A stretch of 64,000 nucleotides of DNA from Lachnospiraceae bacterium (GCA_910574885.1 CAJTDD010000003.1:186001-250000); one strand, 5' to 3'. Positions 18,933-28,616 are shown, numbered from the stretch's first letter. Notes: generated by a model not told the origin, from the letters alone. Numbers and translations: made by a program.

Positions 18933-19526
18933 ATGGCTGGATTAGATAAGATGAAAAGTCAGATCCTGAATGAGGCAAGGGCGGCTGCCGATGCGAAGAC
19001 GGCGAAAGCGAATGCCGAGGCAGAAGATATCCTCAGTCAGGCGAAGGCAGAGGCCGAGAAGCGGCGAAGCAGCATCTCCCAGAAGTCAGCAGCAGAAGTG
19101 TCTAATTATAAAGACCGTGTGGTATCATCCATTGATTTGCAGCGCAGGACGAAGATTCTCGGCGCAAAGCAGGAGATGATCGCATCGGTGCTTGACAAGG
19201 CGTATGAGACAGTGACAGGATATGGCGATAAAGAATATTTTGACATGATTCTGAAACTGCTCGGAAAGTATGCTCTGGCGCAGGAGGGAGAGATTTTCTT
19301 CTCGTCCGGGGACCTGAAAAGGATTCCGGCAGGATTTGACAAAGAAGTTGAGAAGAGTGCAAAGGCAAACGGCGGAAGCCTTAAAGTGTCTAAAGAAGGT
19401 AAGAATATTGAGAATGGTTTCGTCCTTGTCTATGGCGGTATTGAAGAGAACTGCACATTAAGGGCAATGTTTGATGCAAAGAGAGATGAATTGTCAGATA
19501 AGGTTCATCGTATGTTATTTTCGTAG
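18933..19526 (+). CDS. ntpE: V-type ATPase subunit E (peripheral stalk)
   Basis: A 197-residue protein with a long N-terminal coiled coil (residues 5-75, Ala/Glu/Lys-rich) and a globular C-terminal half ending in the VLVYGGIEENCTLRAMFD strand pair typical of subunit E. It pairs with the first gene product to form the stator stalk. AGGAGGAGC precedes the ATG. Confidence 0.9.
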   Translation: MAGLDKMKSQILNEARAAADAKTAKANAEAEDILSQAKAEAEKRRSSISQKSAAEVSNYKDRVVSSIDLQRRTKILGAKQEMIASVLDKAYETVTGYGDKEYFDMILKLLGKYALAQEGEIFFSSGDLKRIPAGFDKEVEKSAKANGGSLKVSKEGKNIENGFVLVYGGIEENCTLRAMFDAKRDELSDKVHRMLFS

Positions 19527-19535
19527 GAGGCGCTG

Positions 19536-20504
19536 ATGAGTGAACAATATACCTACGCGGTTGCGCGCATACGTGCTTTAGAGGTGTCTCTGTTCTCGAA
19601 TGCTGTCATTGACCAGTTGATTGCATGCCAGGACTATGGGCAATGCCTGCAGTTCCTGGAGGAGCGCGGATGGGGCGACAGTGAGACTTCGGGAAATGCG
19701 GAGGCGATACTGACAAGAGAGGAAGAGAAGATTTGGGAGGTTGTCAAGGAGTTGTCTGTGGGAATGGATAACTTTGCGGTTCTTTCCTATCCGAAGCTTT
19801 TCCATAATCTGAAAGCCGCAATCAAGGAAGTGTGTACCAGTGACAACGGCCGTCATATCTTCTACGACGATGTAGAGATTTCCGGCAAAGAGATGGTGGA
19901 AATCATCGAAGAGAAGAACTTCGGGAAGCTTCCGGCGAGTATGCAGCATGCGGCGGAAGAAGCATATGAAGCGCTTCTTCACACCAGGGACGGGCAGTTG
20001 TGCGATGTGATTATCGACAAGGCAGCGCTTGATGCGGTCTATGAGGCCGGAAAAGCGTCGAAAGCGCCGATTATCCGCGATTATGCGGAGTCTACGGTGG
20101 CGGTGGCGGACATCAAGATTGCCGTACGTTCACAGAAAACCGCGAAATCAATGGAATTTATGAAGCGGGCGATGGCTGAATGCAGCAGCATCAGTGTGGA
20201 TCGGTTATCCAAGGCGGCTCTTAGCGGCATGGATGCAATCCGGGAGTATCTGTCAGGAACCGCTTATGCAGAGGGAGCGGAGGCGCTTGCCGATTCTCCG
20301 TCAGCATTTGAGCGTTGGTGCGACAACCGCATCATCCAGACGATCAGCCCGCAGAAATATAATGCATTTACCATAGGACCGGTAGTGGCTTATGTAATTG
20401 CAAGACAGAATGAGATTAAAACGGTACGAATCATACTTTCCGGGAAATTAAACGATTTGCCCGATGATTCAATCCGGGAAAGGGTAAGGGAAATGTATGT
20501 ATAG
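19536..20504 (+). CDS. ntpC: V-type ATPase subunit C (central socket)
   Basis: A 322-residue, all-helical V-ATPase C/d-type subunit linking the central shaft to the c-ring. Seen are the N-terminal YTYAVARIRALE segment and the PLE-like FTIGPVVAYVIARQNEIK motif near the C-terminus, typical of this family. It overlaps the next gene by 8 bases. Confidence 0.9.
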   Translation: MSEQYTYAVARIRALEVSLFSNAVIDQLIACQDYGQCLQFLEERGWGDSETSGNAEAILTREEEKIWEVVKELSVGMDNFAVLSYPKLFHNLKAAIKEVCTSDNGRHIFYDDVEISGKEMVEIIEEKNFGKLPASMQHAAEEAYEALLHTRDGQLCDVIIDKAALDAVYEAGKASKAPIIRDYAESTVAVADIKIAVRSQKTAKSMEFMKRAMAECSSISVDRLSKAALSGMDAIREYLSGTAYAEGAEALADSPSAFERWCDNRIIQTISPQKYNAFTIGPVVAYVIARQNEIKTVRIILSGKLNDLPDDSIRERVREMYV

Positions 20505-20817
20505 GATTGCAGTATTAGGCGACTATGACAGTATCTATGGCTTCGCGACACTGGGTCTTGACACATTCCCAGTAAGTACCCGGGAAGAAGCAGCAGAGAA
20601 GCTCGCAAGGCTTGCCTCCGGTAAATATGGGGTCATCTATATTACGGAGAAATGGGCGGCAGAGCTGAAACATGAGATTTCGAGATATCAGGAGCAGATT
20701 ACTCCGGCAATCATCCAGATTCCGGGTATTGCAGGCAATACCGGAGCGGGAGTCGCAGGAGTCAAGAAGTCGGTAGAGATTGCCGTTGGCTCAGATATCG
20801 TATTTTCTCAGCAATAA
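20497..20817 (+). CDS. ntpG: V-type ATPase subunit F (shaft)
   Basis: A 106-residue Rossmann-like protein (MYRIAVLGDYDSIYGFATLG start, then VIYITEKWA and the PAIIQIPG motif), as in subunit F that binds subunit D in the rotor shaft. It corresponds to ntpG of E. hirae in order. Confidence 0.9.
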   Translation: MYRIAVLGDYDSIYGFATLGLDTFPVSTREEAAEKLARLASGKYGVIYITEKWAAELKHEISRYQEQITPAIIQIPGIAGNTGAGVAGVKKSVEIAVGSDIVFSQQ

Positions 20818-20824
20818 TATGAAA

Positions 20825-20913
20825 CATCCGCGCCACTAGGCTCGAGAAGACCGCGCCAAGTCGGCGGGATGTACTTTGCAACTAAGCTCGAAAAAACCTC
20901 GCTAAGTTGCAAA
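20825..20913 (+). repeat. Hairpin repeat copies 2 and 3, before ntpA
   Basis: Two hairpins in tandem. Copy 2 (20825-20871) has a long bulged stem CATCC-CGCC-ACT paired with AGT-GGCG-GGATG. Copy 3 (20875-20913) has a 9-bp stem TTTGCAACT/AGTTGCAAA. Both enclose the core ACTARGCTCG...ACC..CGCYAAGT seen at 18875. The inner pair RGC/GCY covaries between copies (GGC/GCC versus AGC/GCT), evidence for a conserved RNA structure. Confidence 0.7.
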
Positions 20914-20941
20914 ATGTAGAAAGGTAGGGTGATTCGTGCAA

Positions 20942-22711
20942 ATGAGTAGTACAGGTACGATTAAAAAAGTAGCAGGACCGCTGGTCATCGCTTCCGGTAT
21001 GCGTGATGCGAACATGTCTGACGTTGTACGTGTCAGCGAGCGGCGTCTGATTGGAGAGATCATCGAGATGCATGGGGATGAGGCGTCCATCCAGGTATAC
21101 GAGGAGACGTCTGGTCTTGGACCAGGCGAGCCGGTAGAGTCTACGGGCGCGCCGATGTCCGTTGAATTAGGACCTGGTCTTATCACAAGCATTTATGACG
21201 GAATTCAGCGTCCTCTTGATGATATTATGAAGATTTCGGGAAATAACCTTCAGCGTGGTGTCGAGGTTGCTTCTCTGAAGAGAGATAAGAAATGGACTTT
21301 CGTTCCGGTGGCAAAGGTCGGAGACGAGGTAGAAGCAGGCGACGTCCTGGGTACGGTACAGGAGACGCAGGTAGTTGAGCAGAAAATCATGGTTCCTTAC
21401 GGAGTGTCCGGTAAGGTAAAGGAGATTAAGTCCGGAGATTTCACTGTCGAAGAGGTGGTGGCAGTGGTAACGACCAAGGACGGCGACAAAGAGCTTACTA
21501 TGATGCAGAGATGGCCGGTTCGTAAAGGACGTCCATATGTGAAGAAGCTTCCTCTGGATGCTCCGCTTGTAACAGGACAGAGAGTTGTAGACATGTTCTT
21601 CCCGATTGCAAAGGGCGGTGTTGCAGCCGTTCCGGGACCATTCGGAAGCGGTAAGACAGTTATCCAGCATCAGCTTGCAAAATGGGCTGAAGCTGACATC
21701 GTAGTATATATCGGCTGCGGCGAGCGTGGAAATGAGATGACGGACGTTCTGAACGAGTTCCCGGAACTGAAAGACCCTAAGACGGGTCGTTCCTTGATGG
21801 AGAGAACCGTTCTGATTGCCAATACCTCTGATATGCCTTTCGCGGCACGAGAGGCGTCCATTTACACAGGTATCACGATTGCAGAGTATTTCCGCGATAT
21901 GGGATATTCCGTAGCGTTGATGGCAGACTCCACATCACGTTGGGCAGAGGCGCTCCGTGAGATGTCCGGACGTCTGGAAGAAATGCCTGGTGAGGAAGGT
22001 TATCCTGCATACCTTGGTTCCCGTCTGGCTGAGTTCTATGAGAGAGCCGGACGCGTGGTTTCCCTAGGTAAGGATGCAAGAGAAGGCGCGCTGTCTGTAA
22101 TCGGCGCGGTATCTCCTCCGGGCGGCGATACTTCCGAGCCTGTATCTCAGGCGACCCTTCGTATCGTTAAGGTATTCTGGGGACTGGACGCGGCGTTGGC
22201 GTACAAGAGACATTTCCCGGCAATCAACTGGCTGACCAGTTACTCTCTGTATCTGGATAATATGCAGGGATGGTTCAATGGTTCGGTAGCTGAGGACTGG
22301 ATGGAAGGCCGCCAGAAGATGATGAGCCTTCTGACAGAAGAAGCTGCGTTGGAAGAAATCGTGCAGATGGTTGGTATGGACGCATTGTCGCCTGGAGACC
22401 GTCTCAAGATGGAAGCGGCACGCTCTATCCGTGAGGACTTCCTGCATCAGAACTCCTTCCATGAGGTAGATACCTACACACCGCTTAGGAAGCAGTATTT
22501 GATGATGAAGCTGGTTCTTGCGTTCTACGAGCAGGCTACTGAGGCGCTTTCAAAGGGCGCATCCATGAAGGTTCTTCTTGGAATGGACGTAAGAGAGCGT
22601 ATCGGCCGTTATAAATATACGACGGCAGAGAATATCGAGGCAGAATACGAGAAGATTATGAATGAATTAAGCGCAGAGGTTGCCGGTGCGTTTGGGAAGG
22701 AGGACTTCTAA
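20942..22711 (+). CDS. ntpA: V-type ATPase catalytic subunit A
   Basis: About 589 residues. The nucleotide-binding P-loop is GPFGSGKTV, the V-type bulge/non-homologous region is present (residues about 115-190), and [24 protein letters not shown] is intact in the sequence. It hydrolyses ATP at the A/B interface. I favour the ATG at 20942 ([15 protein letters not shown]); a GTG six bases upstream is possible since the site AGGTAGGGTGAT is broad. Confidence 0.95.
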   Translation: MSSTGTIKKVAGPLVIASGMRDANMSDVVRVSERRLIGEIIEMHGDEASIQVYEETSGLGPGEPVESTGAPMSVELGPGLITSIYDGIQRPLDDIMKISGNNLQRGVEVASLKRDKKWTFVPVAKVGDEVEAGDVLGTVQETQVVEQKIMVPYGVSGKVKEIKSGDFTVEEVVAVVTTKDGDKELTMMQRWPVRKGRPYVKKLPLDAPLVTGQRVVDMFFPIAKGGVAAVPGPFGSGKTVIQHQLAKWAEADIVVYIGCGERGNEMTDVLNEFPELKDPKTGRSLMERTVLIANTSDMPFAAREASIYTGITIAEYFRDMGYSVALMADSTSRWAEALREMSGRLEEMPGEEGYPAYLGSRLAEFYERAGRVVSLGKDAREGALSVIGAVSPPGGDTSEPVSQATLRIVKVFWGLDAALAYKRHFPAINWLTSYSLYLDNMQGWFNGSVAEDWMEGRQKMMSLLTEEAALEEIVQMVGMDALSPGDRLKMEAARSIREDFLHQNSFHEVDTYTPLRKQYLMMKLVLAFYEQATEALSKGASMKVLLGMDVRERIGRYKYTTAENIEAEYEKIMNELSAEVAGAFGKEDF

Positions 22712-22713
22712 TT

Positions 22714-24087
22714 ATGCCAAAAGAGTATAGAACCATACAGGAAGTTGCCGGACCGCTTATGATGGTAAAGGGCGTTGAAGGCGTCGCATTCGACGAACTT
22801 GGTGAGATTGAGCTTGCCAGCGGCGAGAAGCGTCGCTGTAAGGTATTGGAAGTAGACGGAGAGGACGTTGTTGTCCAGCTCTATGAGAATGCTGCCGGTA
22901 TCAACTTGAGCAACAGTAAAGTACGTTTCCTTGGACGGAGCATGGAGCTTGGAGTTTCCGGCGATATGCTGGGACGTGTCTTCGATGGACTGGGACGTCC
23001 GATTGACGACGGTCCGGAGATTCTGCCTGAGGAAAGAAGAGATATCAACGGTCTGCCTATGAACCCGGCGGCTCGTGTATACCCTGAGGAGTTCATCCAG
23101 ACAGGTGTTTCCGCTATTGACGGACTAAATACGTTGGTACGTGGGCAGAAGCTGCCTATTTTCTCCTGTTCCGGTCTGCCGCACTCACAGCTTGCGGCTC
23201 AGATTGCGAGACAGGCGAAGGTTCGCGGGACGGACGAGAATTTCGCCGTTGTGTTTGCGGCTATGGGTATTACTTTTGAGGAGTCCAATTACTTTATCGA
23301 GTCCTTTAAGGAGACAGGAGCCATTGACAGGACTGTCCTGTTCATCAACTTAGCAAATGACCCGGCGGTAGAGCGTATCTCTACTCCGCGTATGGCGCTG
23401 ACCGCTGCAGAGTATCTTGCTTTTGAGAAGGATATGCACGTACTTGTTATCCTGACGGATATTACGAACTACGCGGACGCTCTTCGTGAGATTTCCGCGG
23501 CTAAAAAAGAGGTTCCCGGCCGTCGTGGATATCCTGGATATATGTACACTGACCTTGCGACCATGTATGAAAGAGCCGGACGTCAGAGAGGGAAGAACGG
23601 AAGTATCACCATGATTCCTATCTTGACCATGCCGGAAGACGATAAGACGCACCCGATTCCTGACCTTACCGGATACATCACAGAGGGACAGGTAATCTTG
23701 AGCCGTGAGCTGTACCGCAAGGGCCTGCAGCCGCCGATCGACGTACTGCCTTCTCTTTCACGTCTGAAAGATAAAGGTATCGGCGAGGGCAAGACAAGGG
23801 CAGACCATGCGAATACGATGAACCAGTTGTTTGCGGCTTACTCTCGTGGTAAGGACGCGAAAGAGCTTATGACCATCCTTGGCGAGGCGGCTCTTACCGA
23901 GATCGATCTGAAATATGCGGAATTTGCCGAGGCGTTCGAGAAAGAGTATGTGTCTCAGGGATATACGAACGACAGGTCTATCGAGGAAACGCTGTCAATC
24001 GGCTGGAAATTATTGTCCATGCTGCCAAGGGCAGAGCTGAAACGTATCGACGACAAGTTCTTAGATGAGTATTATGGTAAGCAGTAA
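22714..24087 (+). CDS. ntpB: V-type ATPase regulatory subunit B
   Basis: A 457-residue subunit B with the family signatures [18 protein letters not shown] (a degenerate P-loop, as expected for the non-catalytic subunit), [12 protein letters not shown] and [20 protein letters not shown]. It begins two bases after the ntpA stop, so the pair is tightly coupled for equal synthesis. Confidence 0.95.
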   Translation: MPKEYRTIQEVAGPLMMVKGVEGVAFDELGEIELASGEKRRCKVLEVDGEDVVVQLYENAAGINLSNSKVRFLGRSMELGVSGDMLGRVFDGLGRPIDDGPEILPEERRDINGLPMNPAARVYPEEFIQTGVSAIDGLNTLVRGQKLPIFSCSGLPHSQLAAQIARQAKVRGTDENFAVVFAAMGITFEESNYFIESFKETGAIDRTVLFINLANDPAVERISTPRMALTAAEYLAFEKDMHVLVILTDITNYADALREISAAKKEVPGRRGYPGYMYTDLATMYERAGRQRGKNGSITMIPILTMPEDDKTHPIPDLTGYITEGQVILSRELYRKGLQPPIDVLPSLSRLKDKGIGEGKTRADHANTMNQLFAAYSRGKDAKELMTILGEAALTEIDLKYAEFAEAFEKEYVSQGYTNDRSIEETLSIGWKLLSMLPRAELKRIDDKFLDEYYGKQ

Positions 24088-24092
24088 GCCAT

Positions 24093-24284
24093 GCGCATAT
24101 ATACGGAAGCAACCATGCAAGCATGCTTGCTAATGGGGGCTTACGTATATATGCATAGGGCGCAAGCCCTCAGCGAGATGGAGCAAAGCGGAATCGAGCT
24201 GGCATGGCGGGAACAACCATCATGCATAGGGCGTAAGCCCGTAGCGAGAAGAAGCGAAGCGGAATCGAGCTGGCATGGCGGGAA
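24093..24284 (+). repeat. Structured repeat region between ntpB and ntpD
   Basis: The 222-base gap holds no convincing gene. It has an outer GCATATATACG/CGTATATATGC stem enclosing the palindrome GCAAGCATGCTTGC (24117-24130). Two direct 63-bp repeats follow, at 24151-24213 and 24222-24284, differing at six positions. Each repeat starts with a GGGC-loop-GCCC hairpin whose loop is GCAA in one copy and GTAA in the other, both of the stable GNRA class. Confidence 0.75.
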
Positions 24285-24309
24285 TTTTGATATAAGGGGG
24301 ACCTATTAA

Positions 24310-24969
24310 ATGGCATCTAAACAGATAACTCCTACCCGTATGGAGCTGACGAAGACCAAGAGGAAACTCGTCACAGCCCGAAGAGGACATAAACTCTTGA
24401 AGGATAAACGTGATGAGCTGATGCGTCAGTTCCTGGATTTGGTCAAGGAGAACATGGCGCTTCGCCAGAAAGTAGAAGCCGGAATCCTCTCTGCAAATAA
24501 GAACTTTGTCATTGCCAAGGCCGGAATGGACGAGGCGACACTGAACACAGCACTTATGACACCGAAGCAGGAAGTCAATCTTGAGGTGGGACAGAAGAAC
24601 GTCATGAGCGTTAATATTCCTGTCTTCGAGACAAAGACAAGGACTGCGGATGCGAACGACATCTATTCTTATGGTTTCGCATTTACATCCAGTGATTTGG
24701 ATGGTGCCGTAAAATCTCTGGCAGATATCCTGCCGGATATGCTGAAACTTGCGGAGACAGAGAAAGCATGCCAGCTTATGGCGGCTGAGATCGAGAAGAC
24801 CAGACGTCGTGTAAATGCGTTAGAGCATGTAACAATCCCGGAAGCTCAGGCAACGATCAAGTATATCACGATGAAGCTGGATGAGAACGAGAGAAGCTCA
24901 CAGATTCGTCTGATGAAAGTAAAAGATATGATGCTGGAGGAAGCGCATCATTATAGTGAGAAAGAATAG
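24310..24969 (+). CDS. ntpD: V-type ATPase subunit D (central shaft)
   Basis: A 219-residue antiparallel coiled-coil rotor shaft: the N-terminal PTRMELTKTKRKLVTARRGH and C-terminal RRVNALEHVTIPEAQATIK are family signatures. GGGGGAC precedes the ATG. It is the last gene; no ntpH or ntpJ follows. Confidence 0.94.
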   Translation: MASKQITPTRMELTKTKRKLVTARRGHKLLKDKRDELMRQFLDLVKENMALRQKVEAGILSANKNFVIAKAGMDEATLNTALMTPKQEVNLEVGQKNVMSVNIPVFETKTRTADANDIYSYGFAFTSSDLDGAVKSLADILPDMLKLAETEKACQLMAAEIEKTRRRVNALEHVTIPEAQATIKYITMKLDENERSSQIRLMKVKDMMLEEAHHYSEKE

Positions 24970-24972
24970 TCT

Positions 24973-25011
24973 AAATGCTCTGGTTCCTTAGGGAATCGGG
25001 GCATTTTATCT
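24973..25011 (+). terminator. V-ATPase operon terminator
   Basis: AAATGC pairs with GCATTT and GGTTCC with GGGAATC around a short loop, followed by a T-rich tail, directly after the ntpD stop. Confidence 0.75.
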
Positions 25012-25084
25012 TTTCCTGGAAAGGATGCATTTTAGAAGTCCGGCGGCTTCTTGCTCTAGTGTGCTGACCGATTTACATCTTTGT

Positions 25085-25217
25085 ATTAATTCTTGAGTAA
25101 TAAGCGCTCGCTATCCGCGCCATCTGCACGTCTGCTAACTTGGATGCAGCTCGCTGCATCGTCGTTGGCAGACGCACAGATGACACGAATATCGAGCGCT
25201 ATTACTTCAAGATTAAT
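25085..25217. repeat. 133-bp imperfect long hairpin
   Basis: The ends ATTAATTCTTGAGTAATA and TATTACTTCAAGATTAAT pair. Inner arms also pair: AGCGCTCG with CGAGCGCT, ATCTG with CAGAT, ACGTCTGC with GCAGACG, and GGATGCAGC with GCTGCATC closing on a TCGC loop. Nearly the whole stretch can fold into one rod. It has no gene and lies between the V-ATPase terminator and the end of the VanZ gene. It looks like a MITE-like or structured repeat. Confidence 0.7.
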
Positions 25218-25230
25218 GCACAGGATTCCC

Positions 25231-25827
25231 TTACATATTTGCCAACAGCAGCATCCCCAGAAACAAGAGTACAATCACTGTCCCCGCCGCCGCAAGACCA
25301 TTGAAAATCTTAACCGCCTTTGCTCCTAGAAATGCAGAAAACATAGAAAATATACTAATCCCGATGATTCCGCCCAGTGTATTTCCGATTAGATCGGTGA
25401 TATCACTTGCTCCAATGGCAAAAATGTACTGCAAAGTCTCGTACAGCAGGCTTACACAAAAAACAGGCAAGACTTTCCGCAAAAAATTTCCTCCTTTAAA
25501 GCTGAATGTGTCTGTCTGGCAAATCATAGAAACATAGAACCCAAATGGAATAAAAGCCGCGATATTCAGAAGAATCTCTGATATGTCTATTCTGCCATTC
25601 ACCACCGCGGACTCTGCAAATGGGATGAAATTCACACTTCTAAGATTCATATGGCTAAGGAGCGAGACATCAAACTGCATCTTAAACAGTATAATCCATG
25701 TCAGGACCACCAGATATACGCTTAGCAGTCCCCATGTAAATTTCAATGATTCCATACGTTTCTCTGGCTTCGCATTCCCTCCGTCTCTGTATGCTTCCTT
25801 AATACTCCTGATTTCCACCATTTCCAT
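25231..25827 (-). CDS. VanZ family membrane protein
   Basis: A 198-residue minus-strand protein with five hydrophobic spans and the VanZ core: NFIPF near residue 70, NIAAFIPFGFYVS, and LLYETLQY...ASDITDLIGNTLGG. VanZ of Tn1546 gives low-level teicoplanin resistance, but most chromosomal relatives have no known role. AAGGAAGGTG precedes the ATG. It is transcribed toward the V-ATPase operon. Confidence 0.9.
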   Translation of the reverse strand: MEMVEIRSIKEAYRDGGNAKPEKRMESLKFTWGLLSVYLVVLTWIILFKMQFDVSLLSHMNLRSVNFIPFAESAVVNGRIDISEILLNIAAFIPFGFYVSMICQTDTFSFKGGNFLRKVLPVFCVSLLYETLQYIFAIGASDITDLIGNTLGGIIGISIFSMFSAFLGAKAVKIFNGLAAAGTVIVLLFLGMLLLANM

Positions 25828-25926
25828 TATAATTCACCTTCCTTATCTGACTCTCAGGCGTGATTCTTATTTTCCGTCCTGATGTATGCTTAGTATAAGC
25901 GATTTAAGTGACCCTGCCGTGACTAT

Positions 25927-25956
25927 TTTATAACAATTCTGTCATTTTTCCGTCAA
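25927..25956 (-). promoter_or_regulatory. Promoter for the VanZ gene
   Basis: On the minus strand TTGACG and TATAAA are 18 bases apart, about 100 bases before the start codon. The gap 25828-26111 otherwise holds only a TATAAT (26084-26089) for the plus-strand gene at 26112. Confidence 0.5.
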
Positions 25957-26111
25957 GCTTTTCTTATATCGCCATCATTCTCAAAAGGCCGATTGAAAGT
26001 TAGGCAAAACCGATAGGACTGCCTGAACGGTTTCTGATGAATGCGGAAATCGCACATATCTCCATTCTGCGCATATGATAGGGTATAATTTATCTTAGGA
26101 GTGGAGATTCC

Positions 26112-26468
26112 ATGGACAATCGATTACCTTTTTATATGACCCATCCAATGCCGTTACTGTATGACGATGAAAAGATGATGAGACGGGACTTGGAATATAT
26201 GAAGAGCATTTACCCGAGAGCCGCAAAACGGCTGCTTCCTTATGTGGAGGAGGAATGTGACCGGATGGAATACGACGGAAGTATGATGTATGATGAATTT
26301 CCGGATCAGCTGCAGCTGCGGATGATGTGCAGGAGAATCTATGACCGGATGGCGGAGGAGGAAGAAGAGACGGGAGACTGGCTGATGGAGCTGATTCAGG
26401 TAATGACTTACCATGAACTGTGCCAGAGAAGATGCGAGTACAGAAATTGCAGGAGAAGATTTTTCTGA
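26112..26468 (+). CDS. Conserved hypothetical protein, acidic with basic Cys tail
   Basis: A 118-residue protein starting MDNRLPFYMTHPMPLLYDDE behind GGAGTGGAG. It is rich in Met, Glu and Tyr, with helices such as RDLEYMKSIYPRAAKRLLPYVEEECDR and a C-terminus RRCEYRNCRRRFF with two cysteines. No known domain is recognised; I associate this kind of protein with Lachnospiraceae. A TATAAT at 26084-26089 probably serves it. Confidence 0.65.
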   Translation: MDNRLPFYMTHPMPLLYDDEKMMRRDLEYMKSIYPRAAKRLLPYVEEECDRMEYDGSMMYDEFPDQLQLRMMCRRIYDRMAEEEEETGDWLMELIQVMTYHELCQRRCEYRNCRRRFF

Positions 26469-26607
26469 TTTACTCCGTAAGAACCCAAAATGAAAGCACT
26501 TGACAGGTGTAACTGCCGAAACTTTACAAGGGGTGGACGAATCGCAGAAGATATGGTAGAATATTGAGAAAATGCATGAAAAAACAGTAGATAAGGGAGG
26601 AAGGCGG

Positions 26608-27105
26608 ATGGATAATATCATATTCATTGGCATGCCTGCAGTCGGAAAAAGTACGGTAGGAATTATTGTGGCAAAACAGTTAGGATATCGTTTTATAGAT
26701 GTAGATTTACTGATACAGGAAGAAGAAGGCAAGCTTTTGAAGGAAATTATTCGGGAAAAAGGGATTGAGGGTTTTCTTGCAGTTGAAGACCGTGTGAATG
26801 CGAAGGTATCTGTAAGAAAGACGGTGATTTCTCCGGGAGGAAGCGTGGTCTACTGTGAAAATGCGATGAAACATTACAAAGAGATTGGGAAAGTGGTATA
26901 TTTACAGGCTTCCTTTGAAACAATAAACAAAAGACTGAGAGATGCCAAAAACAGAGGCGTCGTTTTAAAACAGGGGCAGACCTTGAAGAATCTTTACGAC
27001 GAAAGAGTCCGGTTATTTGAAAAGTATGCGGATATCACCATATGCGAGGACGGACATTCGTTGGAGGATACGGTAGATGCAGTTCTGGGATCTGTGGCCG
27101 TTTGA
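26608..27105 (+). CDS. Shikimate kinase-like P-loop protein
   Basis: The ATG at 26608 (MDNIIFIGMPAVGKST) has GGGAGG upstream; the longer frame does not. About 165 residues. The Walker A motif, DVDLLI and YDERVRLFEKYADITI match shikimate kinase. However, the shikimate-binding arginine of the usual FR..E helix is Leu here (GFLAVED), the GGG motif is PGGSV, and the lid RPLL is RGVVL. So ATP binding is clear but the substrate may differ. It stands alone, not in an aro cluster. Confidence 0.75.
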   Translation: MDNIIFIGMPAVGKSTVGIIVAKQLGYRFIDVDLLIQEEEGKLLKEIIREKGIEGFLAVEDRVNAKVSVRKTVISPGGSVVYCENAMKHYKEIGKVVYLQASFETINKRLRDAKNRGVVLKQGQTLKNLYDERVRLFEKYADITICEDGHSLEDTVDAVLGSVAV

Positions 27106-27147
27106 CAATAAATATTACGAATTAATTACGTGTTTATTAAAAAATAT

Positions 27148-27175
27148 TTTACAAATCCGAAATCTGTGGTATAAT
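27148..27175 (+). promoter_or_regulatory. murA promoter
   Basis: TTTACA, 16 bases, then a perfect TATAAT, 140 bases before the murA start; the long leader has no obvious fold that I can name. Confidence 0.6.
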
Positions 27176-27315
27176 ATCCACGCAGGCTATATGTACATAA
27201 GGATAAATCAGAGAGAAAAACCAGAGATTTCCGAGGTTATTATATTTGAAAATACGGATAATAGAATATAGATGAAAGATGAGAGTAATAAATTTTAGAC
27301 ATTGAGGTGCAGCAC

Positions 27316-28608
27316 ATGGAACAATATATCATAAAAGGAGGCCATCCGCTCGTAGGAGAAGTGGAAATCGGGGGAGCAAAGAATGCCGCACTTGCGATTC
27401 TTGCCGCATCAATCATGACAGATGATACTGTATTAGTCGATAATCTTCCAGACGTGAATGATATCAATGTATTACTGGATGCAATTACAGGAATCGGGGC
27501 GAGTGTTCGCAGAGTTGACCGCCATACGGTAAAGATTAACGGGAAGAATATTAACAGTGTTGACATAGAATACGATTATATTAAGAAGATTCGGGCGTCA
27601 TACTATTTGCTGGGGGCGCTCCTTGGGAAGTATAAGCATGCGGAAGTGGCGCTTCCGGGCGGGTGTAATATCGGGAGCAGGCCGATTGACCAGCACCTCA
27701 AGGGTTTTCGTGCTCTGGGGGCAGATGTAGAGATTGAACATGGGAAGATTATTGCGGAAGCAGATCGTCTGGTGGGCAAACATATTTATTTTGATGTTGT
27801 CAGTGTTGGCGCGACGATTAATGTGATGATGGCGGCAACGATGGCTGAAGGACTGACAATCATGGAGAATGTGGCGAAAGAGCCTCATGTAGTTGACGTG
27901 GCCAATTTCTTGAACAGTATGGGAGCGAATATCAGAGGCGCGGGGACGGATGTGATTAAGATACGCGGGGTGCAGCATTTGCACCGTACGGAGTATTCTG
28001 TCATTCCGGATCAGATAGAAGCGGGGACGTTTATGTTCGCGGCGGCGGCGACGAGAGGGGATGTTACGGTATTGAACGTGATTCCTAAGCATCTTGAGGC
28101 GACCATTGCGAAACTATTGGAAATCGGGTGTGAGGTGGAGGAATTTGACGATGCTGTGCGGGTAGTCTCCAAGGGGGATTTGACCAGTACCCATGTCAAG
28201 ACACTTCCGTATCCGGGATTCCCGACAGATATGCAGCCGCAGATTGGAGTTACATTAGCTCTTTGTAAGGGGACAAGTACGATTACGGAGAGCATTTTTG
28301 AAAATCGTTTTAAATATCTGGATGAGTTGGCGAGGATGGGCGCCTGTATTAAGGTGGAAGGCAATTCTGCAACCATTGAGGGGATTAAGCGGTTTTCCGG
28401 CGCAAGGGTAAGTGCGCCTGACTTGCGTGCAGGGGCGGCTCTTTGTATCGCCGGGTTGGCTACAGATGGAATTACGATTGTGGATGATATTGTGTATATT
28501 CAGAGAGGATATGAGCGGTTCGACGAGAAGCTTAGGGGAATTGGGGCGATTATTGAGAAGGTTGGCTCCGAGAAAGAGGCTCAGAAATTTCGTTTGAAGA
28601 TAGGGTAG
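27316..28608 (+). CDS. murA: UDP-N-acetylglucosamine 1-carboxyvinyltransferase
   Basis: The first committed step of peptidoglycan synthesis, target of fosfomycin. The ATG at 27316 (MEQYIIKGGHPLVGEVEIGG) has GAGG 8 bases upstream. About 430 residues. The catalytic, fosfomycin-reactive cysteine is Cys117 in LPGGCNIGSRP; KNAAL, the substrate loop, is intact. The Cys (not Asp) form predicts fosfomycin sensitivity at the target. Confidence 0.95.
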   Translation: MEQYIIKGGHPLVGEVEIGGAKNAALAILAASIMTDDTVLVDNLPDVNDINVLLDAITGIGASVRRVDRHTVKINGKNINSVDIEYDYIKKIRASYYLLGALLGKYKHAEVALPGGCNIGSRPIDQHLKGFRALGADVEIEHGKIIAEADRLVGKHIYFDVVSVGATINVMMAATMAEGLTIMENVAKEPHVVDVANFLNSMGANIRGAGTDVIKIRGVQHLHRTEYSVIPDQIEAGTFMFAAAATRGDVTVLNVIPKHLEATIAKLLEIGCEVEEFDDAVRVVSKGDLTSTHVKTLPYPGFPTDMQPQIGVTLALCKGTSTITESIFENRFKYLDELARMGACIKVEGNSATIEGIKRFSGARVSAPDLRAGAALCIAGLATDGITIVDDIVYIQRGYERFDEKLRGIGAIIEKVGSEKEAQKFRLKIG

Positions 28609-28616
28609 TGAGAAGG

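Noticed and set aside
24091..24309. A 72-codon plus-strand frame between ntpB and ntpD
   Set aside because: It follows the 63-bp repeats and would encode a duplicated peptide with no ribosome site; the structured repeat explains the sequence better.
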